A stretch of 64,000 nucleotides of DNA from NCBI RefSeq assembly GCF_947172395.1, contig NC_069091.1, forward strand, positions 4,402,001 to 4,466,000, read 5' to 3'. This DNA is from Bicyclus anynana. Lineage: Eukaryota > Arthropoda > Insecta > Lepidoptera > Nymphalidae. The number at the start of each line of letters is the position of its first letter. Position 1 is the first letter of the stretch. Below are positions 53,041-64,000 of the stretch, in pieces. A model generated the notes under the pieces. It was not told the DNA's origin and searched no databases. It worked only from the letters and a program-made list of their open reading frames with translations. A program made the position numbers and the translations under genes.

Positions 53041-55610
53041 TTAGGCCACAAGCTGTACAATGCTAATTAACTTAAAAAAACAATTTAATTTTCGTTAAAT
53101 CAACTGAGGAAGCAAAAGTTCTATGATATCAGATTTCAAAATATTAAAAACTGTAAAAGCATATGTGCAACGTTTCTACGTACTTATTCCTGCTGTACTA
53201 CCTATTCATCGAATCATAATAATATGACGAAAAGCCATTTTACTTCACGCCACCTTTCGCAACCAAACTGACAATCGATTGTGTAAATGCAGTAATGACA
53301 CCGCGAGAGCAATTTATGATACAACAGTCTAGTCGAAACTCTGGTCAAATTCAATACCTACAGACATGTGCCTATGAAGTGTACTATCTTAAGTGACATG
53401 TCTAGAATTATTATGGTTTATCCAAAGTTATATTTTAAAATTATCATTGAACAATTTGTTGAATTTTTAAACAATTGAACTGAATTAGCGTCTTTAATTA
53501 TGGCATACCACCGGTTTACTGAAAGTATCATTGCAATATAGTTTATATTACTTACAGAAAAAGCAAAATTCACATATTTAGTGCAAACAAGATACATTAA
53601 ATTCTTATTAAAAATTACACAAGTAAACAAAAGCCTTAATACTAAAAAGTGTAAAAGTAATGTAGATTGAATTGAATTTCACGAATCTATTTCAAATCAA
53701 AGAATCCGGAATATTTCTTCATTAAAACCAAGTGACTAAGTCTCGTTATGTTTTTACACAAGCAATTGCAGAGTTTTTATCCTATGTAACGCTACGAAAC
53801 TAAAGATTAATAAGGTCCAATTATTTAGTTCCAAGAGGTGAACTAATTATCTAATTAACTTGATTCTTGTTGATTTCAATTTAATTTTTCAGTAATTTAT
53901 CTAACAATTTCATTTATTACTCTGTTATCAATTACTCTCTACTTCTTTTAGTTGAATAGTCATTATTACGAGATACACTTATTTGTATGAAACGAAGTAA
54001 ATAGATTATGAGTTTGATAGTGTCTCAGAAATATTATGAATAAAATTATTTACTACCGCGATCCGTTCGTTGACCTTGAAAACGTTCAACCTTTTATCTA
54101 GTGGTTTTATTATAACTCAGTTTGCACGGAAGCAGAGCCGATTGCGGTACAAAATCACCACAACCATTTTCTTTAATTTCTCTAAGCAATATTGACAAGA
54201 AATGGCACAGCCGGTGACACGTTAATATTTTTACAGTTAGGCGCGGCCATAATGCTGTTTACATTAAGAATAACTAACTAAATAGTTAACATACATTTTG
54301 ATGAGAATCATGATAAAATTTATGCGCTTTAACTACTTAAGGACGCGTAGAGAATATAACATGAACATTAAAACATTTCTAGAGTAACTTTGAATGAAGT
54401 AGCTGTAAAAGACACTGTACTTAGAAACCCTTTTTAGAAAGAACTGTTTTTCTTGTAGCAAGAATTAATGAAATAGAAATAAACTTAACTCCCAAATAAA
54501 ACCTTAGCTATATTGCATTACAACAATAAGTCTTCGGGTGACGCCGACGGCTTTATGCAAGCGTCGTTGTCGTGAACTATTAAGAATGCGATGGTATAAT
54601 ATCGATAATTTCACTTTCTCTGATATGTCGAAGGTGAAAAAAATCGATTTATCAATCGTTAAAGAGCAAATCATCGTCGTGGGGACACGATACATAAATT
54701 TTAATATGACATGTTCATGACACAGAGGTTGGACAATTTATTGAATGTAACCGGCGCATGGAGAAATGGAACCGGAAGATTGAGAAATCGACTTTCTTAG
54801 CTGTGACCGGATATATATCGTCTGTAATTTACAATTGATTCTATACTTACAACATGAAGTGGAGTACTCGAGTATCTACGAGTCACCGATGAAAAAATAA
54901 AATCATTTCACGAAAATATGCATTTATGTTTTTATTTGAATGCACTCTTAAGTATAAAGCAGAACACGTTCTAAAATACCACAAGTTATAAATATACCAG
55001 TTCTATAAATATAATAATGAACTCAATATTAAAGGAGTACGGCGACTTATACTATAGGAATCGAGTCGTGCCGTGACTAACAATATCCACTCGTGTGTAA
55101 AGCAGTTTTTACTTCCTGTACGGTTTTAGCTTCGTCTTGTATAACATGCAAATTTTATGAAGACGATGATGATAATGATCTGGAATTGCGAAAGTTTAAA
55201 ATATCAAACGTTTGCACTGAGTTAGATGAGATAGTAAATCTAGATGAATCTAAAAAATTGCACAAGCTGTGATACATTATATGTATTATAATTTTACATA
55301 ACATCTAAATTTAAATATTAAAAGAACAGCATTACTATGGACTCATTAACGATTTGAAATATTTATGTACCTGTACCTACAATACAAATATCAAATATGT
55401 AGGAAGATGATGTAGTAAGATTCAGTTCAATAATAAATGATGAGAAATACCAAGTCATTTAAATGTATCAAGAACTTAATGAAGAGTTTACGAACCGATA
55501 TCTTAAATTATAGTTGACTTATAGATATTTGCAATAGATCGAAATAATAACTATCATAATATATATGTATAAATAAACAATCAACACAAAATTAATATAG
55601 TCGAGTACAA
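53041..55610. other. No recognised feature
   Basis: Long AT-rich stretch. Opposed frames at 54504-54720 overlap in antisense and are not credible. Confidence 0.5.
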
Positions 55611-55641
55611 AGGTAAATCGTGCAATGTGCACGATTTACCT
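55611..55641. repeat. Perfect 14-bp hairpin with 3-nt loop
   Basis: AGGTAAATCGTGCA (55611-55624) pairs exactly with TGCACGATTTACCT (55628-55641) around atg. Confidence 0.85.
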
Positions 55642-57684
55642 ATGGCATTTTGAAGAAAAGATGACAATATCACACTTCTTACGTAGCTATCTAAATTTAA
55701 ACATGTAAACAATAACACGTATGAAACATTACTTAGAAACTAAAGAGGAAGTCCTCTTTAAAATCTTATCTTAGCTAAGTAAGCTAAACCAAAGGTAGGT
55801 TCTTTTTACTCGCTGTTTCTATAGAAGCAATAAAGCCACCACAAGAATCAGAAAGCCGTAAAAGTTTTGATAGACAATTTATTATCTAATCCGAAATAAA
55901 AGTTATTGCAGATATAATAAATTTTATTTGAATTTTTCCTAACCGCAGTTGAGAAATCAATGCGGTTATTTATGATCGCTACTTTAGTGGCAAAGGTAAT
56001 TTTTATGTAAGTAATGTCTTGTAAATTTTGATTTGTTTTCATATTAGATCATCTTAGTTATCGTTCTTATCACTAACTTCGAGTGGATCCCAAGTACCTA
56101 AAATTTATATGATTGGAACTATGTATAGCATAGAATAATTAATCATATGCTATACGTTACAAGTTTCCACCTCTAAGAAATTCCAAGTGGAAATTACTAT
56201 AAAAAATAGATTTTTAATGAATGGACTATGTGATCAAATATTACTTTACAATACATTCATTTGTATTAATTAATAGACAACGAAATATATTTTCTATTAA
56301 AGTATATCGTTTAAAATGATAAAATTAACAGTCATGATAGCGTGACAAAAAAGGGTTGGTCTTTATAGGTTTAAGGGTGTGTAAACGCGAAAAAACATGC
56401 CGAGGGTGGAAACACGATGTAAAAATATAGGTTAATGCCTTGTCATTCATTCCTCTTTCATAAATGTTAATTACTTTCATCGTGGAATGAAGTCTGGTTT
56501 ACAGCCAAAATTTTTAATGAAATTTTAAAAACCGAATAAAAATTTAAGGTTATTGAATTACACAAAATTTATTCCAAACAAAGACTTTATATTCTAGGTA
56601 AGGTAATAAAAATGGAATAAATACAAAAAGTTATTAAAAGTACTGACATGATACTTACCGGTATTTTTGGATTTGATATACTTACAGTGAAAATAGTACT
56701 AGATAATGTTAACCATAAATTTTCGCCAATATCATGAGTTTCACAAACTTATTTAGTTAGAGTCTAAACATCATCACGTCTTGTAAATAAAATATCTTCG
56801 AGAACATCCATTTAACTTTTACAATTTTAAAGATCTAGTAAGCTAATAATGTAGCTGAGCTTTGACAGGATGTACGCCATCTTACAGAAGCATTAATATC
56901 GATAAAGTTAATTGAGCTTGCAAAACTTGTACTGTTACCACTTTCCAACTGACGAGTTTTATAATGTGGCAACTTAAGATAATTAATGGTTAGAAATACT
57001 CTCATTTATTTGATACAAAATTTCTTTAACATTACTACCTTAACCGTGCCGTAAACGTATATACGAGATTCAGCCGGTATCGTCATTCCAATTACAATCA
57101 ACTCAACAAACAAAAAGCTATGCAGTAAGCCGTATGAAGGTTAAGGATCAATATAAACAATCACTTCTCCAATATGCGTAGGTAAAAATTGGAACCGTGA
57201 ACATACTTACGGCTCTGGATTTTTTTTTAAATAAACACTAATACCTCTAGTTATCGTAACTTACTACTTTAGTAACTTGTCTTTTATATACCTTGAAACT
57301 TTAGTAAGCCGATTTTCTAACATTGAGTTTCACTGCTTAGCAATACCATTTAAACAATAAAAACATTGAGTTGCTCTATAAATAAATGATTCCATGGCTA
57401 AATAAAAAACTGGGCGCGACAGCCTTGTAACGAATGAAACCTAGACTTTACCAACCGATATCACATTAGAAACCGCTAGGGTACCACACCTCGGTGGATA
57501 TTGGTTACAGCAAGTTCAAGTAACAGGCTGAGATAATCTGGGAGATACGAGATTGTGGATAAAATAAACGTTCTAGTTTAGATTTAACATCGACGAGACA
57601 CTTTCTGTTCGGACCGTTACAAAAAGCGCAAGTAATACGATATGTCACCTACCTGTTTGATTTATTTATATCCAGATCGCGTGT
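55642..57684. other. No recognised feature
   Basis: No repeats shared with the window; a loose 'catatgctatac' near-palindrome lies around 56120-56158. Confidence 0.5.
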
Positions 57685-57741
57685 ATGTCATATTTTAAAT
57701 AAAAACACTCAATGTGTTTTTATTTAAAATATAGAAATGAC
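57685..57741. repeat. Near-perfect palindrome, 18-bp exact core
   Basis: tattttaaataaaaacac (57691-57708) and gtgtttttatttaaaata (57714-57731) pair exactly around tcaat; flanks atgtca and atgaca extend the symmetry with gaps. Confidence 0.8.
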
Positions 57742-58109
57742 AAGCTTGGAAATACAGGTAAGTGAAAAGAACAATCAGGGTCCTACAAATATTTTCAAAA
57801 GCTTAGATTTAACCGCATTATTTCGAATTTGTTATCGATAAGAAATCAGAATTTTGAGTATTTTAACCATGCAGCTAAAAGCTAACATTAGCTCATTTAC
57901 GCTAAAGTTTGCGTATTTGAAATCTCTTGCAGATTAGCTCGGTTCTAAAGGATAATCGCCGGGAATTGCACAGACCGCAATCCTAAAATGACTACTCTTC
58001 CATTACTGTCACGGCAAAAAAAAAGGCGCGCCAACTATTCGTCGCTAATAAACTGGGTCACTGCTACAACAAAAATTTTACTTGCAATGAATAATTTTAT
58101 TAAGTTTTC
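57742..58109. other. No recognised feature
   Basis: Contains a short 'ggcgcgcc' (NotI-like GC) motif at about 58025 in otherwise ordinary sequence. Confidence 0.45.
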
Positions 58110-58256
58110 CTAAACCGAAGGTTGCCTGGAAGAAATCGCTACTTAGCGATAAGGCCGCCTTTTGTATGCTGATCTCTTCCTAATTTGTTTTTTATTTCAC
58201 TTGTTTTTGTCTTTGTGGTGTGCAAATAAAGTATATTTATCTTATCTTAATAATGA
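58110..58256 (+). mobile_element. 3' end of a non-LTR retrotransposon
   Basis: 'ggttgcctggaagaaatcgc', 'ttagcgataaggccgccttt' and 'gtctttgtggtgtgcaaata' followed by AAGTATATTTATCTTATCTT form the 3' UTR of a dispersed LINE I associate with Lepidoptera; 'caaataaag' is its polyadenylation-like signal. Clade (Jockey or CR1-like) is inferred. Confidence 0.6.
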
Positions 58257-60720
58257 TACTGTAAATAACGAACCATGGAAGAACAAAAGTAACTTTACAT
58301 ATTAAATGTCATAAAGGAGGATGTTGTTGCAATGCTGTAAAATGAGTACGTACAACATTGTGCGTAAAGGAAAACATTCATAAAATGCTAATAAGTATAC
58401 GTGCTTGAGTTTATTATCACCAAATGATAAAAATTTTAAAATGCAATTAACTTAATAAAGTAATATATTTAAACTCAGAAATGACAACATTTATGAAAGA
58501 GTTTCACTTATTTAATATTACAAGTTACAACAGAAATCAGTAAAAGTAATCTACAGAAATGCTCGAGTCATCTTGTCAGTATGAGTTAATTCATCTGTTA
58601 CGGCGAAGACAGAAGCGATATCGTCCAGTAGCGCATCGATTGCGATAAAATCTACTGATAGAGATAATGCATCGACATTTTGCGCAACACTCCCATAACC
58701 TATTGTCGGACATGCACCGGTTCATTAGTTATTTATAATCCATTACATCATTGTAACTATTCTGATATCGTGATTAAACTGAATAAACAAGTGTGCAACG
58801 CTGAAAGGAAATTTGCATTTTAAAGTTGAACCGATAACCATATAGGGCGAAAGCCGGCGTCGCCAGACCTTCGTAATTTTGTAAGAGAAGAAAGTTTGAC
58901 AGCCCATGATTCTATCCATAGGTCACGTTGGCTTTTGGAGATAACCGGTTACAATGGTCCAGACAATCGTCCATATACTAAAATATGGAATAACATTAGA
59001 CACAGCTTAAAAGGTATTCAGCATAGAGCTGCTATAAACTATTATATGCCATATACTTAGCTAATCCAAATCATCATTATTAGCTTATTTTTAATTTTTA
59101 CAGCTCAAACCTCTCTCCTTTTTAAGACGGGGAAAATTCGAGCTCAGGTCCAAAGATTGTTAGCTTAATCTTTAGTATTGCTCAATACCTGATAAAATCT
59201 CACGGTAACAAAAACGCCTAGCCAGACATAACACTGATTAAGAGGCCACATAAAAAGTACTCATACCATAGCGCTTAAATGCTCACTTAGTCCAAGATAA
59301 AACATTGCTTGATATGGCCATCAGCGATGTGCTGTGATTATATGCCTTTGAATATTGTTAATAAGACAATTGCGTGACTTCCTTCTATCAATTGTATTAT
59401 TATCCAGTTATTTATAGTTATTTTAACCTCGTGACTCTACAATACCTATTATTGCAGTCGTGTTTTTTACTCTTCAAACGCCGCCTTTGAAAAATATTTA
59501 TGCGTTGATGTAATCTGTAGGAGGAATAAGATATCTGAGACCTACGAGCTTTCAAACTGAAGGTCAATGCTGAATGTGGTTGCCTAAAACAGATTTTGCG
59601 ATATAAGGTACGATGACATAATAAATTTGCAGTGTCAGGCAAATGTTTAATACCTTCGTGTTAAATTGTTACTTCAATAGATTTTACACAATTTTAAAAT
59701 AAAATAACCTTCATTAAGATGACCTATCATCGTAATTTACACTAGGTAAGATCACAATCAAGTAAAAATGCCTTTAAATGTGTCGGTGCTAAAAATGCAA
59801 AAAATAAAACAGCATTCTCAAATGTATAAGTTTTGTGAATCCATAATTTAACCCCAGTATTCCTATTTATACTAATTAATATGGTACATGTCTCATCTAT
59901 GGTACAAACGAACCATTTGAAGTTTCGAATCCGAAAAGTAGATCTATTTTTGCTCTAATAGGTAGGAAGAGAACTAGGTAACCAAGGAATTTGTTTATCT
60001 TAATGATAATAACAAAAACCGAAGAAAGACCAAATGTGAGCAAACTGGAGATAAAAAAGATCTAGCAGAATAGATTTTAGAATTTAGATTAAGTTTATTC
60101 AAATTATTATATTGTGTAACACATCTACTTAAAGTAGGTACTATAAACATTATGTAGATAATGACGTCACTCAGTTTGTCGGGTCGAGACGTGAAACTAG
60201 CGTGACGAGGACATGCGGGAAATCAGATTTCACCTATTTCTGATAAAAACACGGAAAACACGAGCGAGTAAGGAAGACTGACGCGGAATTGATGGGCGAT
60301 TTCAACTAGAGATCCCAATCTTCATAAACATGTAACAAAGCATGAAAACTCTCGTAATGTCTATATAATCAAATACGTAACTAATTTAAGATATTATTAG
60401 CATTTCCCTACTTCACGATAGCATTTAACGATTAAACGCAGCAGGCGGCGCAGGACCACCGTTCTGTAAGGTGATCCCTACAAAAATGACTATTAACTGA
60501 TATAATGCTAATACTGATAATAACGATAACAATCTAAACTAATCAAATATAAGGTGGCGAATGATGTAAACATAGTGTAAGCTATTGACGCAAATTTTGT
60601 AAGTACCCCTTAAAAACGTCCCTGTAGCACACCCCATTTCTCATTTCACCGACAACCGGATTGTTCTTTGTGCACTTTTAAAGCGAAACACAGTTCAATC
60701 AATATATATTTTAATAATTT
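58257..60720. other. No recognised feature
   Basis: 58840-58960 ('gcgaaagccggcgtcgccag') is GC-richer and may be a decayed repeat. A perfect CRE-like TGACGTCA lies at about 60163. No frame is credible. Confidence 0.4.
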
Positions 60721-61003
60721 ACAAGTACTGTAGTACCAAAATCCTATGGAGATAAAAACATATTATGTGAGGGTGCTCAGTTATATAACAATCTGCCAAA
60801 CTCCATTAAGGAGTTAAACAACATAAAAGCATTCAAGAAATCGATTAAATCCTACACCTTCACAAACTTGGACAAAATATTGAAAAAACAATGTAATTAA
60901 AATTTTGTTCCAATAATGCATGCTGTCTGCAAAAATGACGATATGTTAACTCTAAGTTAAGTGAACAGTACGTTCTTTTTTGGAGAAATAAATATCTTTA
61001 AAC
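60721..61003 (+). pseudogene. C-terminal tail of a non-LTR reverse transcriptase plus 3' UTR
   Basis: A plus-strand frame ending with TAA at 60898-60900 reads PKSYGDKNILCEGAQLYNNL, then PNSIKELNNIKAFKKSIKS, and closes KILKKQCN. The 'GAQLYN-LP--IK' pattern is the usual end of Jockey/CR1-like LINE proteins. The 3' UTR ends 'ggagaaataaatatctttaa' near 61003. It is homologous to the inverted copy at 10264-10530. Only about 60 residues remain, so this is a severely 5'-truncated copy. Confidence 0.8.
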
Positions 61004-62247
61004 CGAAATGTATGTGCGATTGATTTTGACCGGGCAAGGTGCTTAGCAGTTGTGGTGGAAGTGATACAAGCTATTTCTTATTACGATGTTTCACATCGCG
61101 GCTATGATGTAGATCTAAAATAAATAATTAAATACCGAAAAAACCGAAACAAGGGGACCGGGAAGTTGCGAGGCCCCGCTAATTTTACATTAGATTCCTT
61201 TTATCTACTTAATAGTTTTGAAAGTAGAAATCGTCCACTGTCTAATGATTGTAGAAGAAAGCTTTTTGTTATTCTAGATTCACTATTAGTCTACTCTTTA
61301 CTTTATAAGTTACTCATAATCTAGTTCTGTCGTCGTAATTACTACAAATAGACACATTTTATCAAATATTTTCTGTGCAGGCAATTCAATAACCATAAGA
61401 ATTATTTAGTACTACCTATAAAACCACTGGCAAATGGCAACACATTACTGTTTACCTTTTTAATCCGCATAATTATTAATGTCCATGCAACTAATTATAA
61501 CTACATTGAACTATAACACACCCAATTCAGACAGGAATCATTGATCGCTATTTTCTTATTTTCGCGGTTTTTCTTTCCTTTAATCTTGTTTGTACTTAAC
61601 AATTTAAAAAATCAATCAGGAAGCTTTGTTGCAAAATTTGTAATCTACCTCTTTGTTAGTGTAGTGTACACGTCAAACGGATAAGCCGTTTTGGAGCGAA
61701 ATATCAAAACATCACTTTCTAATTACAATTTTCATCAAAAACATTTCAATTGTTCTAAATAACAGAGTAATTAGCGACTTCATTCGGTTACTTCCTATTC
61801 CATAATAATTACCTGTGAAAAATTATGGAACACCGTTCAGAGTCAAAGGTTAGCGTGAATCCAATTTTCAGATTCAATGACTAAAGGTTAAAAAAGTTAT
61901 AATATTTTTTTAGTTCTGGTGTTTTTTTCATCGCTCCGTATATTAATTCGTAGGTTTTTATTATTATTCAACATCAGACTCTCTGTTTTTGCTCCTGTAT
62001 TCTATTAGTTATAGATGTCATGTCATATCATGTAGCGAGTTAATTTTGGAAACTAATTGGAAGGCAATTAGCGAGACATGTGACCCGAGACCATCCCTCA
62101 AGCGAATCCAATTACCTCATATAGTTCGAATGCCATACTGGCGGTATACATTTTAATAGGAGTATATAATTAATGCTTGTTTGTAAATTGAATAGCCTAA
62201 ATATGGGAGGTAAATCAGTTTATTTACGAGTAGGTATTATATGGCTA
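61004..62247. other. No recognised feature
   Basis: 61135-61195 has a small GC-richer patch ('aaggggaccgggaagttgcg'); otherwise AT-rich. Confidence 0.5.
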
Positions 62248-62730
62248 TCCACACTAATAATATACATGCGAAAGTAAGTCTGTCTGTCCGCTAAACGGCT
62301 GAACCGATCAAAATGAATTTGAAGATAAATGGGAAGGTCCCAGAGCAGAATATAGGCTACTTTTTATCCTTAATATAAAAAAAAGGGGGTTGAAATAGGG
62401 GTTGAAAGTTTTTATGTAAAGTCAAGTAAAATATAATAGAAAAGATCAAATAAAATATGATAGAAAAGAATAGAATATAGTAGAATAGAAAACCCGAACC
62501 CCGAACCCCGTTAAAAGGATGAATTTTAAAATTTCTTAAATCACATTAATTTTTTTCATGAAATTTTTCACAATCTTAATATATAAATGTCAAAGGTCAT
62601 TCATCACGAAATCTCGAAGCTGCTTGATGTTCAAAGCTGAAAATTGGCAGGGAGGTAGTTTATAGTTAGTAGGTAGGTAGGGCTTAATTAAAGAGGTCTA
62701 AGGGCGGACGAAGTCGCGGGCGTCCGCTAG
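62248..62730 (+). mobile_element. Helitron-like element, 483 bp, intact ends
   Basis: Starts TC (tccacactaataatatacat) after A at 62247 and ends CTAG (62727-62730) before T at 62731. The 3' end carries the hairpin GCGGACG/CGTCCGC (62704-62727). Interior: 'agtctgtctgtccgctaaac', 'ggctgaaccgatcaaaatga', 'taggctactttttatcctta', and a run of 'aatagaaaaga' repeats at 62440-62490. No coding capacity. Confidence 0.8.
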
Positions 62731-62915
62731 TATAAAATAAAACTAGCGCTACGAAAAATAGGACCTGAATATCAATGAAACGTGGCTAAACGGGAAATAA
62801 TATTTGTTGAGTTTTGGGTTGCGTGCGCTTTATAATCGAATGAAGATGACGGAATTGTTTCCCTTTTAACAGTAATAAAAATCCGCGAATTGTAATATAC
62901 GCACAAGAATCACAC

Positions 62916-63061
62916 TTACGGCCAGTTTCTTCATCGCAAGTAACACTCAAAGTAACGTCATAAATCAAAAGTGACGGTCTTATTCACTGAACAATAATGT
63001 CTTCTTTACTACTTACTACTTTTACTGTTACTTTAGCTTTACATGAAGAAACTGCCTGTTA
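62916..63061 (-). mobile_element. Harbinger-type MITE, 140 bp, TTA target-site duplication, copy 2
   Basis: The element 62919-63058 (CGGCCAGTTTCTTCAT ... ATGAAGAAACTGCCTG) is flanked by TTA at 62916-62918 and 63059-63061. Its reverse complement matches 39923-40062 at all but about 4 positions. The 60-codon frame nearby ends outside and is not related. Confidence 0.85.
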
Positions 63062-63192
63062 GTCAGGGATCCCTGGCTAACTCCATAAGTATATGGATCG
63101 TAAATATGAAGTTTACGCAATGGTATGTTTAACTATTAGGGTTGCCTTTTGTAAGGGGTACCCACGCGGACGAAGCCGCCGGCGTTCGCTAG
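63062..63192 (+). mobile_element. Helitron-like 3' end fragment
   Basis: 'acccacgcggacgaagccgc' then 'cggcgttcg' and CTAG (63189-63192) followed by T reproduce the GCGGACG-type terminus. The 5' part cannot be delimited; the start given is the end of the MITE. Confidence 0.6.
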
Positions 63193-63532
63193 TACACAAA
63201 TACATCGCGACATCTATTATAACAAGGATGTAGTTACCGTCAACCTCAAACGGACGTCAATGCACTGACGACACAGTGTTCTGCGGTTAGAAAACAGAAG
63301 AAACGGGGAAGTGTGGCATATCGGACGATTCTATACACTACACACTAATAGATGTCATTACAGTTATTATACATCGCAAATGTAACATGAAATTGTCTCA
63401 CGGATGATGTAAGACGTTAGTAAGTACATAGAGCTGTAAGCAATAAGTGCGTACGAATGAAGCGGATGAAGTAAAGAATTGAATACGTATTTACGTAGGT
63501 ACTTTCTATCTTTATTTTACTTTATCTTTTCA
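63193..63532. other. No recognised feature
   Basis: Short unassigned spacer. Confidence 0.5.
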
Positions 63533-63678
63533 CCCACCAGGTGACTGACTGACGACATCAAGCGAGTCGCAGGGATTCGCTGGATGCAAGTGGCTCAGTA
63601 TCGTGATGTTTGGTAGTCCCTACAAAAGGTCTATGTCCTGCAGTGGACGTCCATCGAGTGACATGATGATGATGATCT
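63533..63678 (+). mobile_element. 3' tail of family R LINE
   Basis: 'cacccaccaggtgactgact' (PTRW region, damaged), 'gacgacatcaagcgagtcgc' (DDIKRVA), 'gctggatgcaagtggctcag' and 'tatgtcctgcagtggacgtc', then the (ATG)n tail at 63662-63677. Confidence 0.8.
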
Positions 63679-63692
63679 TTTCATAGCTCAAA

Positions 63693-63740
63693 CTAGCGGA
63701 CGCCCGTGACGTCACCCACAATTAAATTGATGCTATCCAC
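63693..63740 (-). mobile_element. Helitron-like 3' end fragment, minus orientation
   Basis: CTAG (63693-63696) next to 'cggacgcccgtgacgtcacc' is the complement of the GCGTCCG...CTAG terminus. The other end is not found. Confidence 0.5.
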
Positions 63741-63945
63741 ATACGATTCTTTATACAACGCGACTTTTGCTTCAAGTCGAGCCATCATGCACATCACGAC
63801 TAACACACGATGAGTTTCATCATACGTCATGTCGACAGCGCTGCAGGCATGTGGGTATATCATTAGAAAATAAAATAGATGTAAGTTATATTTATAAAAT
63901 TGATATGTGCAATCGCGGGCTTCTTTTGTAGATCTTTTAAGGTTT

Positions 63946-64000
63946 TGGCTGGTGGGAGGCCGTGGCTAGTTTACCCTTCCGGTAAAGACGTACCGCCAAG
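63946..64000 (+). mobile_element. SINE family A, cut by the window end
   Basis: 'ggctggtgggaggccgtggc' and 'aaagacgtaccgccaag' match the body at 51530-51590, with the 'ttcgg' step deleted. The copy continues beyond the window. Confidence 0.85.

Noticed and set aside
1..64000. A new defence, biosynthetic or other multi-gene system
   Set aside because: No operon-like or clustered coding sequence exists; nearly all recognisable content is non-autonomous transposable elements.

Overview
This window looks like a piece of a lepidopteran (moth or butterfly) nuclear genome. It is AT-rich and contains no convincing host protein-coding gene. The evidence for the assignment is the repeat content. It holds several tRNA-headed SINE families of the type I associate with Lepidoptera, Helitron-like elements that run from TC to CTAG and sit between A and T, 3' ends of non-LTR retrotransposons that finish in (ATG)n or similar tails, and many small inverted-repeat elements (MITEs). 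I read it as an intergenic region or a very large intron. No bacterial or viral gene, CRISPR array, rRNA or functional tRNA gene was recognised.

Layout. 1-9640 is mostly unique AT-rich sequence with a few LINE, Helitron and SINE fragments. 9642-9948 is a two-copy tandem duplication. 10264-10530 is a LINE tail. 12006-12897 (minus) is the best protein signal of the window: the intact C-terminal zinc-finger plus restriction-like-endonuclease domain of a 5'-truncated R2/R4-type retrotransposon. 14.2-15.5 kb carries SINE and MITE copies. 17.0-17.9 kb carries a 465-bp fold-back element and a perfect 33-bp hairpin. 18.7-25.7 kb holds SINEs (two with clear target-site duplications), two adjacent Helitrons and palindromic elements. 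26.1-31.9 kb is a dense repeat cluster that includes a GC-rich block with a run of 17 C. 33.2-34.9 kb holds a MITE, a Helitron and a GC-richer, promoter-like stretch. 36-48.8 kb is the most repeat-dense part, with mariner-type and Harbinger-type MITEs, Helitrons, LINE tails and a compound inverted repeat. 48.8-60.7 kb is sparse except for a full-length SINE at 51.4 kb. 60.7-64.0 kb ends with LINE tails, Helitrons and a SINE cut by the window edge.

How the parts relate. The autonomous partners (reverse transcriptases, Helitron RepHel, DDE transposases) are absent, so almost everything here would have been mobilised in trans by elements elsewhere in the genome. I did not find a new cellular system. 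The items most worth a second look are the compound inverted repeat at 48.2-48.8 kb with its third copy at 27.0 kb, the two nearly identical 140-bp TTA-flanked elements, the fold-back element at 17.0 kb, the perfect hairpins, and two GC-richer stretches (27.1-27.7 and 33.5-34.4 kb) that could mark host promoters. Family names from outside the window rest on memory of lepidopteran repeats, not on a database search.
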